Assembly: GCF_030272695.1 (NCBI RefSeq)
Contig: NZ_JARFYN010000050.1
Coordinates: 1-50,409, forward strand
DNA from: Martinezella calliandrae
GTDB lineage: Bacteria > Pseudomonadota > Alphaproteobacteria > Rhizobiales > Rhizobiaceae
Direction of reading: 5' to 3'
Length of the DNA stretch: 50,409 bases
Shown here: positions 17,581 through 25,300 of the stretch, in pieces
Numbering within the stretch: the stretch's first letter is position 1
Layout of the letters: each line of letters opens with the position of its first letter
Notes under the pieces: generated by a model
Database searches by the model: none
Told to the model about the DNA's origin: nothing
Seen by the model: only the letters and a program-made list of their open reading frames with translations
Program-made: the position numbers and the translations under genes

Positions 17581-18813
17581 ATGCGGAAGACATTTGTTCT
17601 TGCAATTCTGCTGCTGCTATCCGGCTGCGGCCATCCGACTGGCGTGATGACGCCCGTGACGCTGACCGCAACGACGCCCAAAACCGCGCAAGTCGACATG
17701 CTCGTGGCAACGACCCGCCAGCCCTCCGGCGATCCCGCAACGCTGTTCAACGGTGAGCGCAGTCCCAAGCCCCACCTAACCGACATCGCGATCTCCATTC
17801 CGCCGAAGCGCCCGGCCGGAACGGTGCAGTGGCCGAAGAAGCTTCCTCCCAATCCCGCCACCGACTTCGCCGTCACGCACGTCAAAGAGATCGCCACGGT
17901 TCCGGAGGGCCGGGCGTGGTTCCATCAGCATACCGAAGGTGGGCACGCGATCGTCTTCATCCATGGTTACAACAACACCTATGAGGATTCGGTCTTCCGC
18001 TTCGCCCAGATCGTTCATGACAGCGACATGCATGCGACGCCGATCCTCTTTACCTGGCCTTCACGCGCCCGGGTCACCGCCTACGTGTACGACAAGGAGA
18101 GCACGAATTATTCCCGCACGGCTCTCGAACAGACGCTGCGCGTATTGGCCCAAGATCCCGAGGTGAAGGACATTACGATCCTCGCGCATTCGATGGGCAC
18201 CTGGCTCGCCATGGAATCACTTAGGCAAATGGGTATTCGCGACGGGCATGTAGATCCGAAGATTCACAATGTTATCCTCGCTTCGCCGGACCTCGATATC
18301 GAAGTCTTCGCCAAGCAATTCATCGAGATGGGCGAGCCGAGGCCGAAGTTCACGCTCTTCGTTTCGCAGGACGACCGTGCACTTGCGGCGTCTAGGTTCA
18401 TCTCGGGCGACGTTGGACGTCTCGGCGGGATCAATCCGACCGAAGAACCCTACCGCTCCCGTTTGGAGAAAGCCGGCATCACCGCGATCGACCTCACCAA
18501 GGTCAAGACCGGTGACAGTTCGAACCACGGCAAATTCGCCGAAAGCCCTGAGATCGTCCAGCTCATCGGCCAGCGGATTATAACGGGACAGCCGCTGACC
18601 GATTCCAACGTCACGGTCGGTGAAGGTGTAGCCGCCGTTGTCGGCGGCACCGCGAGGACAGTCGGGACCGTCGCAGGCACGGCCGTCGCCGCACCCCTGA
18701 TGATTACCGAACAGCCGTCACGTCCAAAAGAGCGACCGTCAAGTCGGCAAACGGCTTCAGATGTGGATGAGACGCTGCGCTCAGATCCTCAATCAAAGCC
18801 CCTGACCCCGTGA
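17581..18813 (+). CDS. Lipoprotein alpha/beta hydrolase (DUF900 esterase/lipase superfamily)
   Basis: A 410-aa protein. MRKTFVLAILLLLSGC is a lipoprotein signal with lipobox LSGC, so cysteine 16 should be acylated and the enzyme tethered at the envelope. The alpha/beta-hydrolase core has the oxyanion segment FIHGYNN (about 127-132) and nucleophile motif AHSMG with serine 204, as in DUF900 proteins. The C-terminal 60 residues are low-complexity and probably disordered (VVGGTARTVGTVAGTAVAAP, then PSRPKERPSSRQ). It is divergent from DUF1254, upstream of the broken sulfatase, and preceded by element site B. Substrate unknown. Confidence 0.85.
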   Translation: MRKTFVLAILLLLSGCGHPTGVMTPVTLTATTPKTAQVDMLVATTRQPSGDPATLFNGERSPKPHLTDIAISIPPKRPAGTVQWPKKLPPNPATDFAVTHVKEIATVPEGRAWFHQHTEGGHAIVFIHGYNNTYEDSVFRFAQIVHDSDMHATPILFTWPSRARVTAYVYDKESTNYSRTALEQTLRVLAQDPEVKDITILAHSMGTWLAMESLRQMGIRDGHVDPKIHNVILASPDLDIEVFAKQFIEMGEPRPKFTLFVSQDDRALAASRFISGDVGRLGGINPTEEPYRSRLEKAGITAIDLTKVKTGDSSNHGKFAESPEIVQLIGQRIITGQPLTDSNVTVGEGVAAVVGGTARTVGTVAGTAVAAPLMITEQPSRPKERPSSRQTASDVDETLRSDPQSKPLTP

Positions 18814-18996
18814 GTACGGATTTACGTCCCCAATACATCTCGCAACCCCGCGTTTACAGCAGCATCCCTCCGCGCAGACACCGAAAATAGAAGTCTCTCC
18901 TGGTCGATGACAACGATCCAGTTCCGGCGGCGGCTAGGCCCCGCCCGATCACAAGGAGAGCGAAATGTTGAACGACCAGCGCAGGGAGAGCCGGTG

Positions 18997-20634
18997 ATGG
19001 AAACACAGCCCTCCCGACGATTTTTCTGGGTAGCGACTGTCGCCGCCGTGACGCTGATTTCAGCACCGTTCATGTCGAGTGCGTGGGCCCAAGGCACGGC
19101 GGCCCCCTGCATCTTCAGCGCCCAGTTCTCCTGCGCCCAGTACGGATAGCGCAAGACCAAACATCCTAGTGATCTTTGGCGACGATATCGGCCAGAGCAA
19201 TATCAGCGCCTATTCGTTAGGCCTAATGGGCTACAAGACGCCCATTCGACCGTATCGCCCATGAGGGCATGCTCTTCACCGACTATTATGCCGAGAATAG
19301 TTGTACGGCGGGTCGCTCGACCTTCATCACCGGTCAGGTATGCCTGCGCACCGGGCTCTGCAAGGTTGGCATTCCCGGTGCGACCGTCGGCCTGCAGCCG
19401 CGCGACATCACCATTGCCCAGGCGCTCAAGCCCCTTGGCTATGCAACGGGCCAATTCGGGAAGAACCATCTGGGTGACCGCGACGAATTCCTGCCGACCA
19501 AGCACGGCTTCGACGAATTTTTCGGCAATCTTTACCACCTGAATGCCGAGGAAGAGCCGGAGCGGCCCTATTACCCGAAGGACGATCAGGAATTCGTCAG
19601 ACGAATTCGCCGCGTGGCGTCATCCATTCCTATGCGGACGGTAGGGTCGAGTACACTGGTGCCTTGACGGCGAAGCGGATGGAGACGATCGATGACGAGA
19701 CGACTGCGGCGGCGATCGATTTCATGAACCGGCAGGTGAAACAGGGCAAGCCGTTTTTCACCTGGATGAACACAACCCGCATGCATCTCTTTACGCACGT
19801 CCGCGACTCGATGAAGGGCCAGAGCGGCATGCCGGGCAACGACTATGCCGACGGCATGATCGAGCACGACAATGATGTCGGCAAGCTACTGAAAGCGCTT
19901 GACGATCTGAACATCGCCAACAACACGATCGTCGTTTACACAACTGACAACGGTCCCAACCAATTCTCGTAGCCGGACGCAGCCACAACGCCGTTCCGCA
20001 GCGAGAAGGACACGAACTGGGAAGGTGCGTTCCGCGTGCCGGCGATGGTCCGCTGGCCGGGCTATGTCAAGGCAGGCGAAGTGTCAAACGAGATGATGTC
20101 GGGCCTGGATTGGTTTCCGACGCTGCTTGCCGCCGCCGGCGATACGGACGTCAAGGACCGCCTGCTGAAAGGAACATCGGTCGGTGGCAACCAATTCAAG
20201 GTCCATCTCGACGGCTACAACCAGCTCGGCTATCTGACCGGCAGGAGCCGAAGTCCGCGCGACACGACTTCTACTACTTCAATGACGACGGCCAACTCGT
20301 CGCCTACAGGTACGACAATTGGAAACTCGTGTTCTGCGAGCAACGCAAGCCCGGTGGCTTCGAAGGTTGGACGAATCCCTTCACATGCCTGCGCGTCCCG
20401 AAGGTTTTCAATCTGCGGATGGATCCTTTCGAACGGGCGGACGTCGTTTCCGATCAGTATTACGACTGGACGGCCAAGAACGCCTATCTCGTCCAATATG
20501 GCGTGTGGCGCGTCGCCCCCTTCCTGCAAACCTTCCGGGACTATCCACCGAGCCAGCGTTCGGCCAGCTTCAGCATTGACCAAATGATCGAAGCACTGAT
20601 GTCGTCCCTCGAGCACAACCCCAGCGCTCAATAA
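18997..20634 (+). pseudogene. Secreted arylsulfatase, inactivated
   Basis: An ancestral sulfatase in pieces across all three frames. Signal-peptide part METQPSRRFFWVATVAAVTL to SSAWAQG is in frame 1 and stops at 19149. RPNILVIFGDDIGQSNIS is in frame 2; MLFTDYYAENSCTAGRSTFI is in frame 3. CTAGR is the formylglycine motif (C-x-P/A-x-R). Frame 2 resumes at GVIHSYADGRVEYTG with PFFTWMNTTRMH, then meets TAG at 19970-19972, where relatives typically have Trp before PDA. The C-terminus (DFYYFNDDGQLVAYRYD to NPSAQ) is in frame 1. At least four frameshifts plus one amber codon make activity unlikely. Confidence 0.88.
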
Positions 20635-20861
20635 TTCATTGGAGAACTCGCCCGAGCTCTCGCGTCAGGTCGCCCTCCTTGCCGAAGGGCTGTTTGGAGG
20701 AAAGGCCGCTGTCGAAATCGACAGAAAGCGGCTCGCCAGCCTTGTCGGAATACTCGGTTCGTCCGCTACTTCCGCGACAAAGCTTGTCCTGCCGGACCTC
20801 AATCCGGTTTGACCCGAACGCACGCCTGCATGTGCCCTCCATTTCGTAGTTGACGCACGAA

Positions 20862-20878
20862 TTTACAGTAACGTACTT
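20862..20878 (+). promoter_or_regulatory. 17-bp module element, site C
   Basis: Reads TTTACAGTAACGTACTT, identical to A and D. It ends 53 nt before the ATG of the formylglycine-generating enzyme and points toward it. TTGACG at 20850-20855 is spaced 17 nt from GTACTT (20873-20878), so the element may overlap the spacer and -10 region of a sigma70-like promoter. Confidence 0.7.
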
Positions 20879-20931
20879 CCCCTCGCACCTGTCAGGCGCG
20901 AAGCTACAGCCTTCGATAGTCGGAGGCTGTG

Positions 20932-21891
20932 ATGTCATTGGCATTCGAGGACGAACCCGCGAAAGCACCGGAAGGCATGGTCTGGATTCCCGGTCGCACC
21001 TTCACGATGGGCTCGAACGACCACTACCCGGAAGAGGCTCCCGCCCATCCCGTGAAGGTCGACGGCTTCTGGATCGAGGAGACGCTCGTCACCAACCGGA
21101 AATTCATGGAATTCGTAAAGGCCACCGGATACGTCACGCTGGCCGAGAAAACCCCCGATCCGGAGGACTATCCGGGCGCATTGCCGCAGATGTTGAAGGC
21201 TGGATCCCTTCTCTTCACAATGCCAAAGACTGTCTCGGGCTCGGATATCACCCAATGGTGGTCCTTCAAATTCGGCGCTAGCTGGCGCCGGCCGCTCGGA
21301 GGTTTGAGCGATCTTCGAGGCAAGCTTGATCATCCCGTCGTCCACATTGCTTATGTCGATGCGAAAACCTACGCAAAATGGGCCGGGTTCGACCTGCCCA
21401 CAGAGGCCGAATGGGAGCTGGCCGCGCGGGGTGGATTGGATGACGCCGAATTTGCATGGGGCGATGAGCTGATGCCTGGGGGCGTCGCCATGGCCAATAC
21501 CTGGCAAGGTACCTTCCCGACACACTCCACCAAGCCGAAGGGCCACGAGCGCACTTCGCCCGTCCGGTCTTTCCCGCCGAACGGCTACGGCCTTTACGAC
21601 ATGATCGGCAATGTCTGGGAATGGACGACCGATTACTGGTCGACGCGGCATCCCGAGCCAGCAGCCAAATCTTGCTGCATCCCGACAAACCCGCGCGGCG
21701 GCGACATCGAGGCGAGCTACGATCGAACGCAGCCGCAAATACGGATACCGCGCCGTGTGCTCAAAGGTGGATCGCACCTCTGCGCGCCGAATTACTGCCG
21801 ACGCTACCGACCTGCCGCCCGCCATGCCGAGCCCGAGGATACCTCGACGAGCCATGTTGGCTTCCGGTGCGTGAAGAGAGTTCTCGCTTAG
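20932..21891 (+). CDS. Formylglycine-generating enzyme (SUMF1/FGE family)
   Basis: A 319-aa FGE-sulfatase-domain protein that oxidises the sulfatase motif cysteine to C-alpha-formylglycine. Family landmarks: GMVWIPGRTFTMGSNDHYPE, HPVKVDGFWIEETLVTN, LPTEAEWELAARGG, YDMIGNVWEWTTD and RVLKGGSHLCAPNYCRRYRPAAR. The last holds the copper/redox cysteine pair C284 and C289, matching C336 and C341 of human FGE. GTG at 20929 precedes the ATG; CGGAGG at 20921-20926 suits either. No export signal, so it acts in the cytoplasm before sulfatase secretion. Its adjacent client sulfatase is a pseudogene, leaving it locally orphaned. Confidence 0.92.
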   Translation: MSLAFEDEPAKAPEGMVWIPGRTFTMGSNDHYPEEAPAHPVKVDGFWIEETLVTNRKFMEFVKATGYVTLAEKTPDPEDYPGALPQMLKAGSLLFTMPKTVSGSDITQWWSFKFGASWRRPLGGLSDLRGKLDHPVVHIAYVDAKTYAKWAGFDLPTEAEWELAARGGLDDAEFAWGDELMPGGVAMANTWQGTFPTHSTKPKGHERTSPVRSFPPNGYGLYDMIGNVWEWTTDYWSTRHPEPAAKSCCIPTNPRGGDIEASYDRTQPQIRIPRRVLKGGSHLCAPNYCRRYRPAARHAEPEDTSTSHVGFRCVKRVLA

Positions 21892-21904
21892 GGGGAGAGT
21901 TCCG

Positions 21905-22918
21905 ATGAGACACAGCTTGGAGGCGTCAGACGCGATCTTTGCATCGCTGCTCGTCGCACTGATCATGCTGGTCGCAGGCGCAATATCTCCGGCACTGGCG
22001 CAGGAAGCGCTGCCTTCTTGGAACGATACCGCGGCGAAAACCCGGATCATGGACTTCGTCAAAGCAACGACCACTCAGGGCGGTGAAAGTTATGTCGCGC
22101 CTGAGGACCGCATCGCCGTCTTCGACAATGACGGGACGCTCTGGGTGGAGCAGCCGTTCTACACTCAGCTCGGCTTTATGCTTGATCGGATCAAGGATTT
22201 GGCTCCGCAACACCCGGAGTGGAAAGAACAGGAGCCATTCAAATCCGTCCTAGCCGGAGATCTGAAGGGCGTCGCCAAAAGTGGCGAGAAAGGCATTGTC
22301 GAGTTAGGCATGGCGACGCATGCCGGCATGACCACCGAACAATTTTCCAAGATCGTCACCGATTGGTTCGCGGCAGCCAAGCATCCGAAGACTGGAAGAC
22401 CCTATACGGAGATGACGTATCAGCCTATGCGAGAACTTCTCGACTATCTGCGCGCCAACGGCTTCAAGACCTACATCGTCTCTGGCGGCGGCGTTGAATT
22501 CATGCGTCCGATCACGGAAAAGATCTACGGCATTCCACCGGAACAGGTCGTGGGAAGCACGATCACCACGGAATTTGCCCTGGTTGACGACGTGCCCGTT
22601 CTCAGGCGGCTGCCGAAGATCAATTTCGTGGACGACGGCCCGGGCAAACCAGTCGGCATCAACCAGTTCATTGGCAGAAAACCGATTTTCGCGGCCGGCA
22701 ATTCGGACGGCGACTACGAAATGCTACGCTGGGTGACAGCGGGCAAGAAACCTGGCTTCGCCATGCTGATCCACCACACCGACGCTGCGCGCGAATACGC
22801 CTACGACCGGCAATCGGCATTCGGCAAGCTGGACAAGGCGCTCGATGAAGCCGTGCGGCGGAACTGGCTGGTCGTCGACATGAAGGCTGATTGGCGCAAG
22901 ATCTTCGGATGGGAATAA
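21905..22918 (+). CDS. Secreted HAD-family phosphatase
   Basis: A 337-aa protein with an N-terminal signal segment (about residues 12-32, cleavage after ALA). The HAD motif I is VFDNDGTLW with D74 as nucleophile and D76 as acid/base; motif II IVSGGG is at about 195, and motif III/IV lies in AAGNSDGDYEMLRW. It resembles exported phosphoserine-phosphatase-like or non-specific acid phosphatase HAD enzymes. It starts 13 nt after the FGE stop, so the two are almost certainly cotranscribed from the element C promoter. Substrate not predictable; the FGE/sulfatase context suggests scavenging of phosphate and sulfate esters. Confidence 0.85.
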   Translation: MRHSLEASDAIFASLLVALIMLVAGAISPALAQEALPSWNDTAAKTRIMDFVKATTTQGGESYVAPEDRIAVFDNDGTLWVEQPFYTQLGFMLDRIKDLAPQHPEWKEQEPFKSVLAGDLKGVAKSGEKGIVELGMATHAGMTTEQFSKIVTDWFAAAKHPKTGRPYTEMTYQPMRELLDYLRANGFKTYIVSGGGVEFMRPITEKIYGIPPEQVVGSTITTEFALVDDVPVLRRLPKINFVDDGPGKPVGINQFIGRKPIFAAGNSDGDYEMLRWVTAGKKPGFAMLIHHTDAAREYAYDRQSAFGKLDKALDEAVRRNWLVVDMKADWRKIFGWE

Positions 22919-22941
22919 GCGACCGGTCAGCCGTTAAGGTT

Positions 22942-24693
22942 TCAGAATGCGCTCGCCAGACCTTCTGAGCTCAGGTGAGCGCCAGCCTTGCGCAGCCCCT
23001 CCTCCATGGAAGCGACCAATGTCTGCTGGTAGCGCCTGTCCGCGATCAGGTTGCGAAAGTTGGATTCGAAATCAGGATTCCGGCTGCGGAGCTGCACTAG
23101 TCGTTCTGCCGCCGCATCCGACCCGAGCTGGCCGAGCGACGCGGCTCGAAGCGCCCTGACAACGAAATCGCTGCAGTTGACCTGCTCGGCAATAAGTGAG
23201 GCTTCCGACCAATTCCCTCTTCGATAGGCGTCCAATGCAAGTACAAGCAGGGCATCGTGCGGAACGACGTCCACCGACTTTGCTGAGGCTTCCGCCATCC
23301 CGGCCGCCGCCTGCCAGTAACCGGCTGCGAACAGAACCATCGCGAGCTTGGCGGTGGCGTCGGGATTGTTGGGGTTGAGGGCCAAGGCACGGTTTCCGGC
23401 GCTTATCGCCGTCTGGATGCGTCCCGCGGCGAACTGCGCCATCATCAGGGCGATCTGCGCACGGTCCGAGGCCGGTGCAAGCGACACGGCGCGATTGGCG
23501 AGCATGAGCGAGCGAGTGACGGTCTCTTCCGGGACCACGCCCTCCACTTTCGCCAGGAGCACGCGCGACAGCGTTGCGGCAGCATCGGCATTGGACGGCT
23601 CTGCCGCCACCATCTGTTCGAGACAGCCGGACGTTCCAACGACGTCGTAGGGGCCACCGTCGTCGAGTTCGTATTCCGCTCTCAAAATGCAGGCATTTCC
23701 AAGCGCCCCGATCGCATTGTGGCGGATCTCGATGCTATTGATCACACCGCGGCTCGTGGCGAACCGTCGCGACAATTCCGCGACCAGCTCGCCGCTGACC
23801 GCCTGCGGGCTCTTCCCATCTCCGTCGACCTTTTCAAGCCCGGCTTTCAGGAGGTCGCCGGATCCGGAGTCGACGATTTGCCACCAGACGCTTCGGTCGC
23901 CATTATCGCCGTAATACTTCATGTCTATCCGGTAGGACCGCCCAGGCTGAACACGCAACGGGGGAGATGCCGATCCCGTGGCGCGGTCCTGCGATGTCAC
24001 CGTCAAAGTCTGGAACTGGGTCAGCGCCGTGATCAGCATGTCATGCGTTAGGATCGCCTCCGCTTCCAGCCGGCGATCGGGCGCTGTGATGATGACCGAG
24101 ACCGCCGGCCTCGTGGTAAACACCGGACGGGTATAGAGCCATCCAGCGATCGCGGCCGACAGAGCCGCGCAAAGCATCGCAGCCGATGACAGCGCAGTGA
24201 TCCATTTCTTGGGTTGCGTGACCCGGCCCACTTGGGATGTCACCGTATTCACCGGCGTCGCGCAATATGCCTGCTCCGATTCCTGCTCGCCGCTTTCCAC
24301 AACCTCCCCGCTCTGCGCAGGCTCATCCGCCGCCGTCTTCGAGAACACGACCACGTACTTTCCCTTTGGCAGGTCGATCGAAACGCAATCTGGTTGTCGG
24401 AAAGCTTCGTAATAATTGGCAACCGCAGACCGTAGGCGGCTGACTTCGATGCGCACGATAGGGTCGAGGGAAGGTTCAAAGCTGCTTGATCTGCCAAGCA
24501 CGTCTATTGCGATCGAGTAGGCCTTGACGCCATCGTCATGTCCGCCAAAATGCCGCTCGGCGAGATAGCGCAATATGGCGCGCTGGCGCTCCGTTGCATG
24601 GAACCTGATGTCGGAAAGAAGCCGCTCGACTTCAGCGCGCGCCTCGCCCTCCGTGACTTCGCAGTCCCTTGTGCCATGTTCCTCAGCGTGCAT
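22942..24693 (-). CDS. Membrane-anchored winged-helix-like N-terminal domain with periplasmic repeat (TPR-type) domain
   Basis: A 583-aa protein. Residues about 20-118 (ERQRAILRYLAERHFGG, then VKAYSIAIDVLG, DPIVRIEVSRLRSAVANYY, IDLPKGKYVVVF) are a conserved alphaproteobacterial N-terminal domain found on adenylate-cyclase-like and TPR proteins, probably winged-helix DNA binding. One transmembrane helix follows (about 165-187, WITALSSAAMLCAALSAAIA). The remaining 390 residues are periplasmic, with helical repeats around ALNPNNPDATAKLAMVLFAA. The architecture recalls ToxR/CadC one-component regulators. I prefer the ATG at 24693 to that at 24783. It is a candidate regulator of the surrounding module. 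Confidence 0.7.
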   Translation of the reverse strand: MHAEEHGTRDCEVTEGEARAEVERLLSDIRFHATERQRAILRYLAERHFGGHDDGVKAYSIAIDVLGRSSSFEPSLDPIVRIEVSRLRSAVANYYEAFRQPDCVSIDLPKGKYVVVFSKTAADEPAQSGEVVESGEQESEQAYCATPVNTVTSQVGRVTQPKKWITALSSAAMLCAALSAAIAGWLYTRPVFTTRPAVSVIITAPDRRLEAEAILTHDMLITALTQFQTLTVTSQDRATGSASPPLRVQPGRSYRIDMKYYGDNGDRSVWWQIVDSGSGDLLKAGLEKVDGDGKSPQAVSGELVAELSRRFATSRGVINSIEIRHNAIGALGNACILRAEYELDDGGPYDVVGTSGCLEQMVAAEPSNADAAATLSRVLLAKVEGVVPEETVTRSLMLANRAVSLAPASDRAQIALMMAQFAAGRIQTAISAGNRALALNPNNPDATAKLAMVLFAAGYWQAAAGMAEASAKSVDVVPHDALLVLALDAYRRGNWSEASLIAEQVNCSDFVVRALRAASLGQLGSDAAAERLVQLRSRNPDFESNFRNLIADRRYQQTLVASMEEGLRKAGAHLSSEGLASAF

Positions 24694-24816
24694 TCGAGCC
24701 CCCGCTACGCTTGGTCCAAGTCCATGAGAACAGACGAATATATTGCGCAGATGAGGAATGGTTGCAAGGTAATACGCCAACAAAACCGAAACGTGATCTT
24801 TTTCGGGCGTTCCTGC

Positions 24817-25104
24817 CTATACCGTCGGGTCGGGGCTGTGCCCGCGGCAATATTCGATCACTTCGTTTTCGACCTCGCTGCAGATCGTCTCATATTCGCG
24901 GATCATTTGAGGGGCGGCGCCGTCCGGCTCCCTGAGCAGGCGCTCGAGGGTCACGCTTGCGTCCTCATAGGCTTCGAAGAGGTCCTGGAGCGCGGAAGAC
25001 TTGGCGCCAAGAATTTGGAGGCGTCCGCGCATCGCCGGCAGCCTCAACATGAGCCTCCAAAGTCCCCGCCGGGCGACGCCCTCCTGCAGGTTCGTGCTGC
25101 CCAT
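24817..25104 (-). CDS. Small helical protein of unknown function
   Basis: A 95-aa protein starting MGSTNLQEGVARRG, predicted mostly helical and acidic toward the C-terminus (EAYEDASVTLERLLREPDG, ETICSEVENEVIEYCRG). No signal peptide, membrane segment or recognised domain. A GTG at 25140 is an alternative start, but the ATG at 25104 has a GGGAGG about 12 nt upstream and sits at the usual distance (62 nt) from element site D. It is divergent from the MscS gene, which has its own element. Membership of the same regulon is the best hint to its role. Confidence 0.6.
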   Translation of the reverse strand: MGSTNLQEGVARRGLWRLMLRLPAMRGRLQILGAKSSALQDLFEAYEDASVTLERLLREPDGAAPQMIREYETICSEVENEVIEYCRGHSPDPTV

Positions 25105-25166
25105 AGACCGCTCTGCCTCCCATCCGAGTTCAAGCAACACATCCTATGCAGTTTCGCGATTTCCGT

Positions 25167-25183
25167 AAGTACGTTACTGTAAA
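25167..25183 (-). promoter_or_regulatory. 17-bp module element, site D
   Basis: On the minus strand it reads TTTACAGTAACGTACTT, identical to A and C, and points to the small gene starting at 25104 (62 nt). It forms a back-to-back pair with site E in the divergent region upstream of mscS. Confidence 0.7.
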
Positions 25184-25223
25184 CGCCCGTGTCGTGCCGG
25201 ATCGGCCGAATGTTACGCACGCA

Positions 25224-25240
25224 TTTACCGTTGCGTACTC
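25224..25240 (+). promoter_or_regulatory. 17-bp module element, site E
   Basis: Reads TTTACCGTTGCGTACTC, 13 of 17 bases matching the identical copies. It ends 60 nt before the MscS start codon and points toward it. The sequence upstream of it (TTACGCACG at 25213-25221) resembles that upstream of site C (TTGACGCACG). Confidence 0.55.
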
Positions 25241-25300
25241 GCGTCACGGAAGTATTCATGATCTCGTTTCCGCCAGAAACAGCGGAGAGGGGGACGGAAC

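Noticed and set aside
18852..18868. TTTACAGCAGCATCCCT upstream of the sulfatase pseudogene as a sixth module element
   Set aside because: Only the first seven bases match well and the distance to the start (about 130 nt) breaks the 52-62 nt rule; it may be a decayed copy but cannot be supported.
20639..20812. 57-codon frame after the sulfatase starting with TTG, and the overlapping minus-strand frame 20636-20968
   Set aside because: Both look somewhat protein-like but neither resembles a family, the first has no ribosome binding site, and the minus-strand frame would overlap the FGE start and element C.
20935..22074. Long minus-strand frame opposite FGE and the HAD gene
   Set aside because: Antisense to two well-identified genes with no protein signature of its own.
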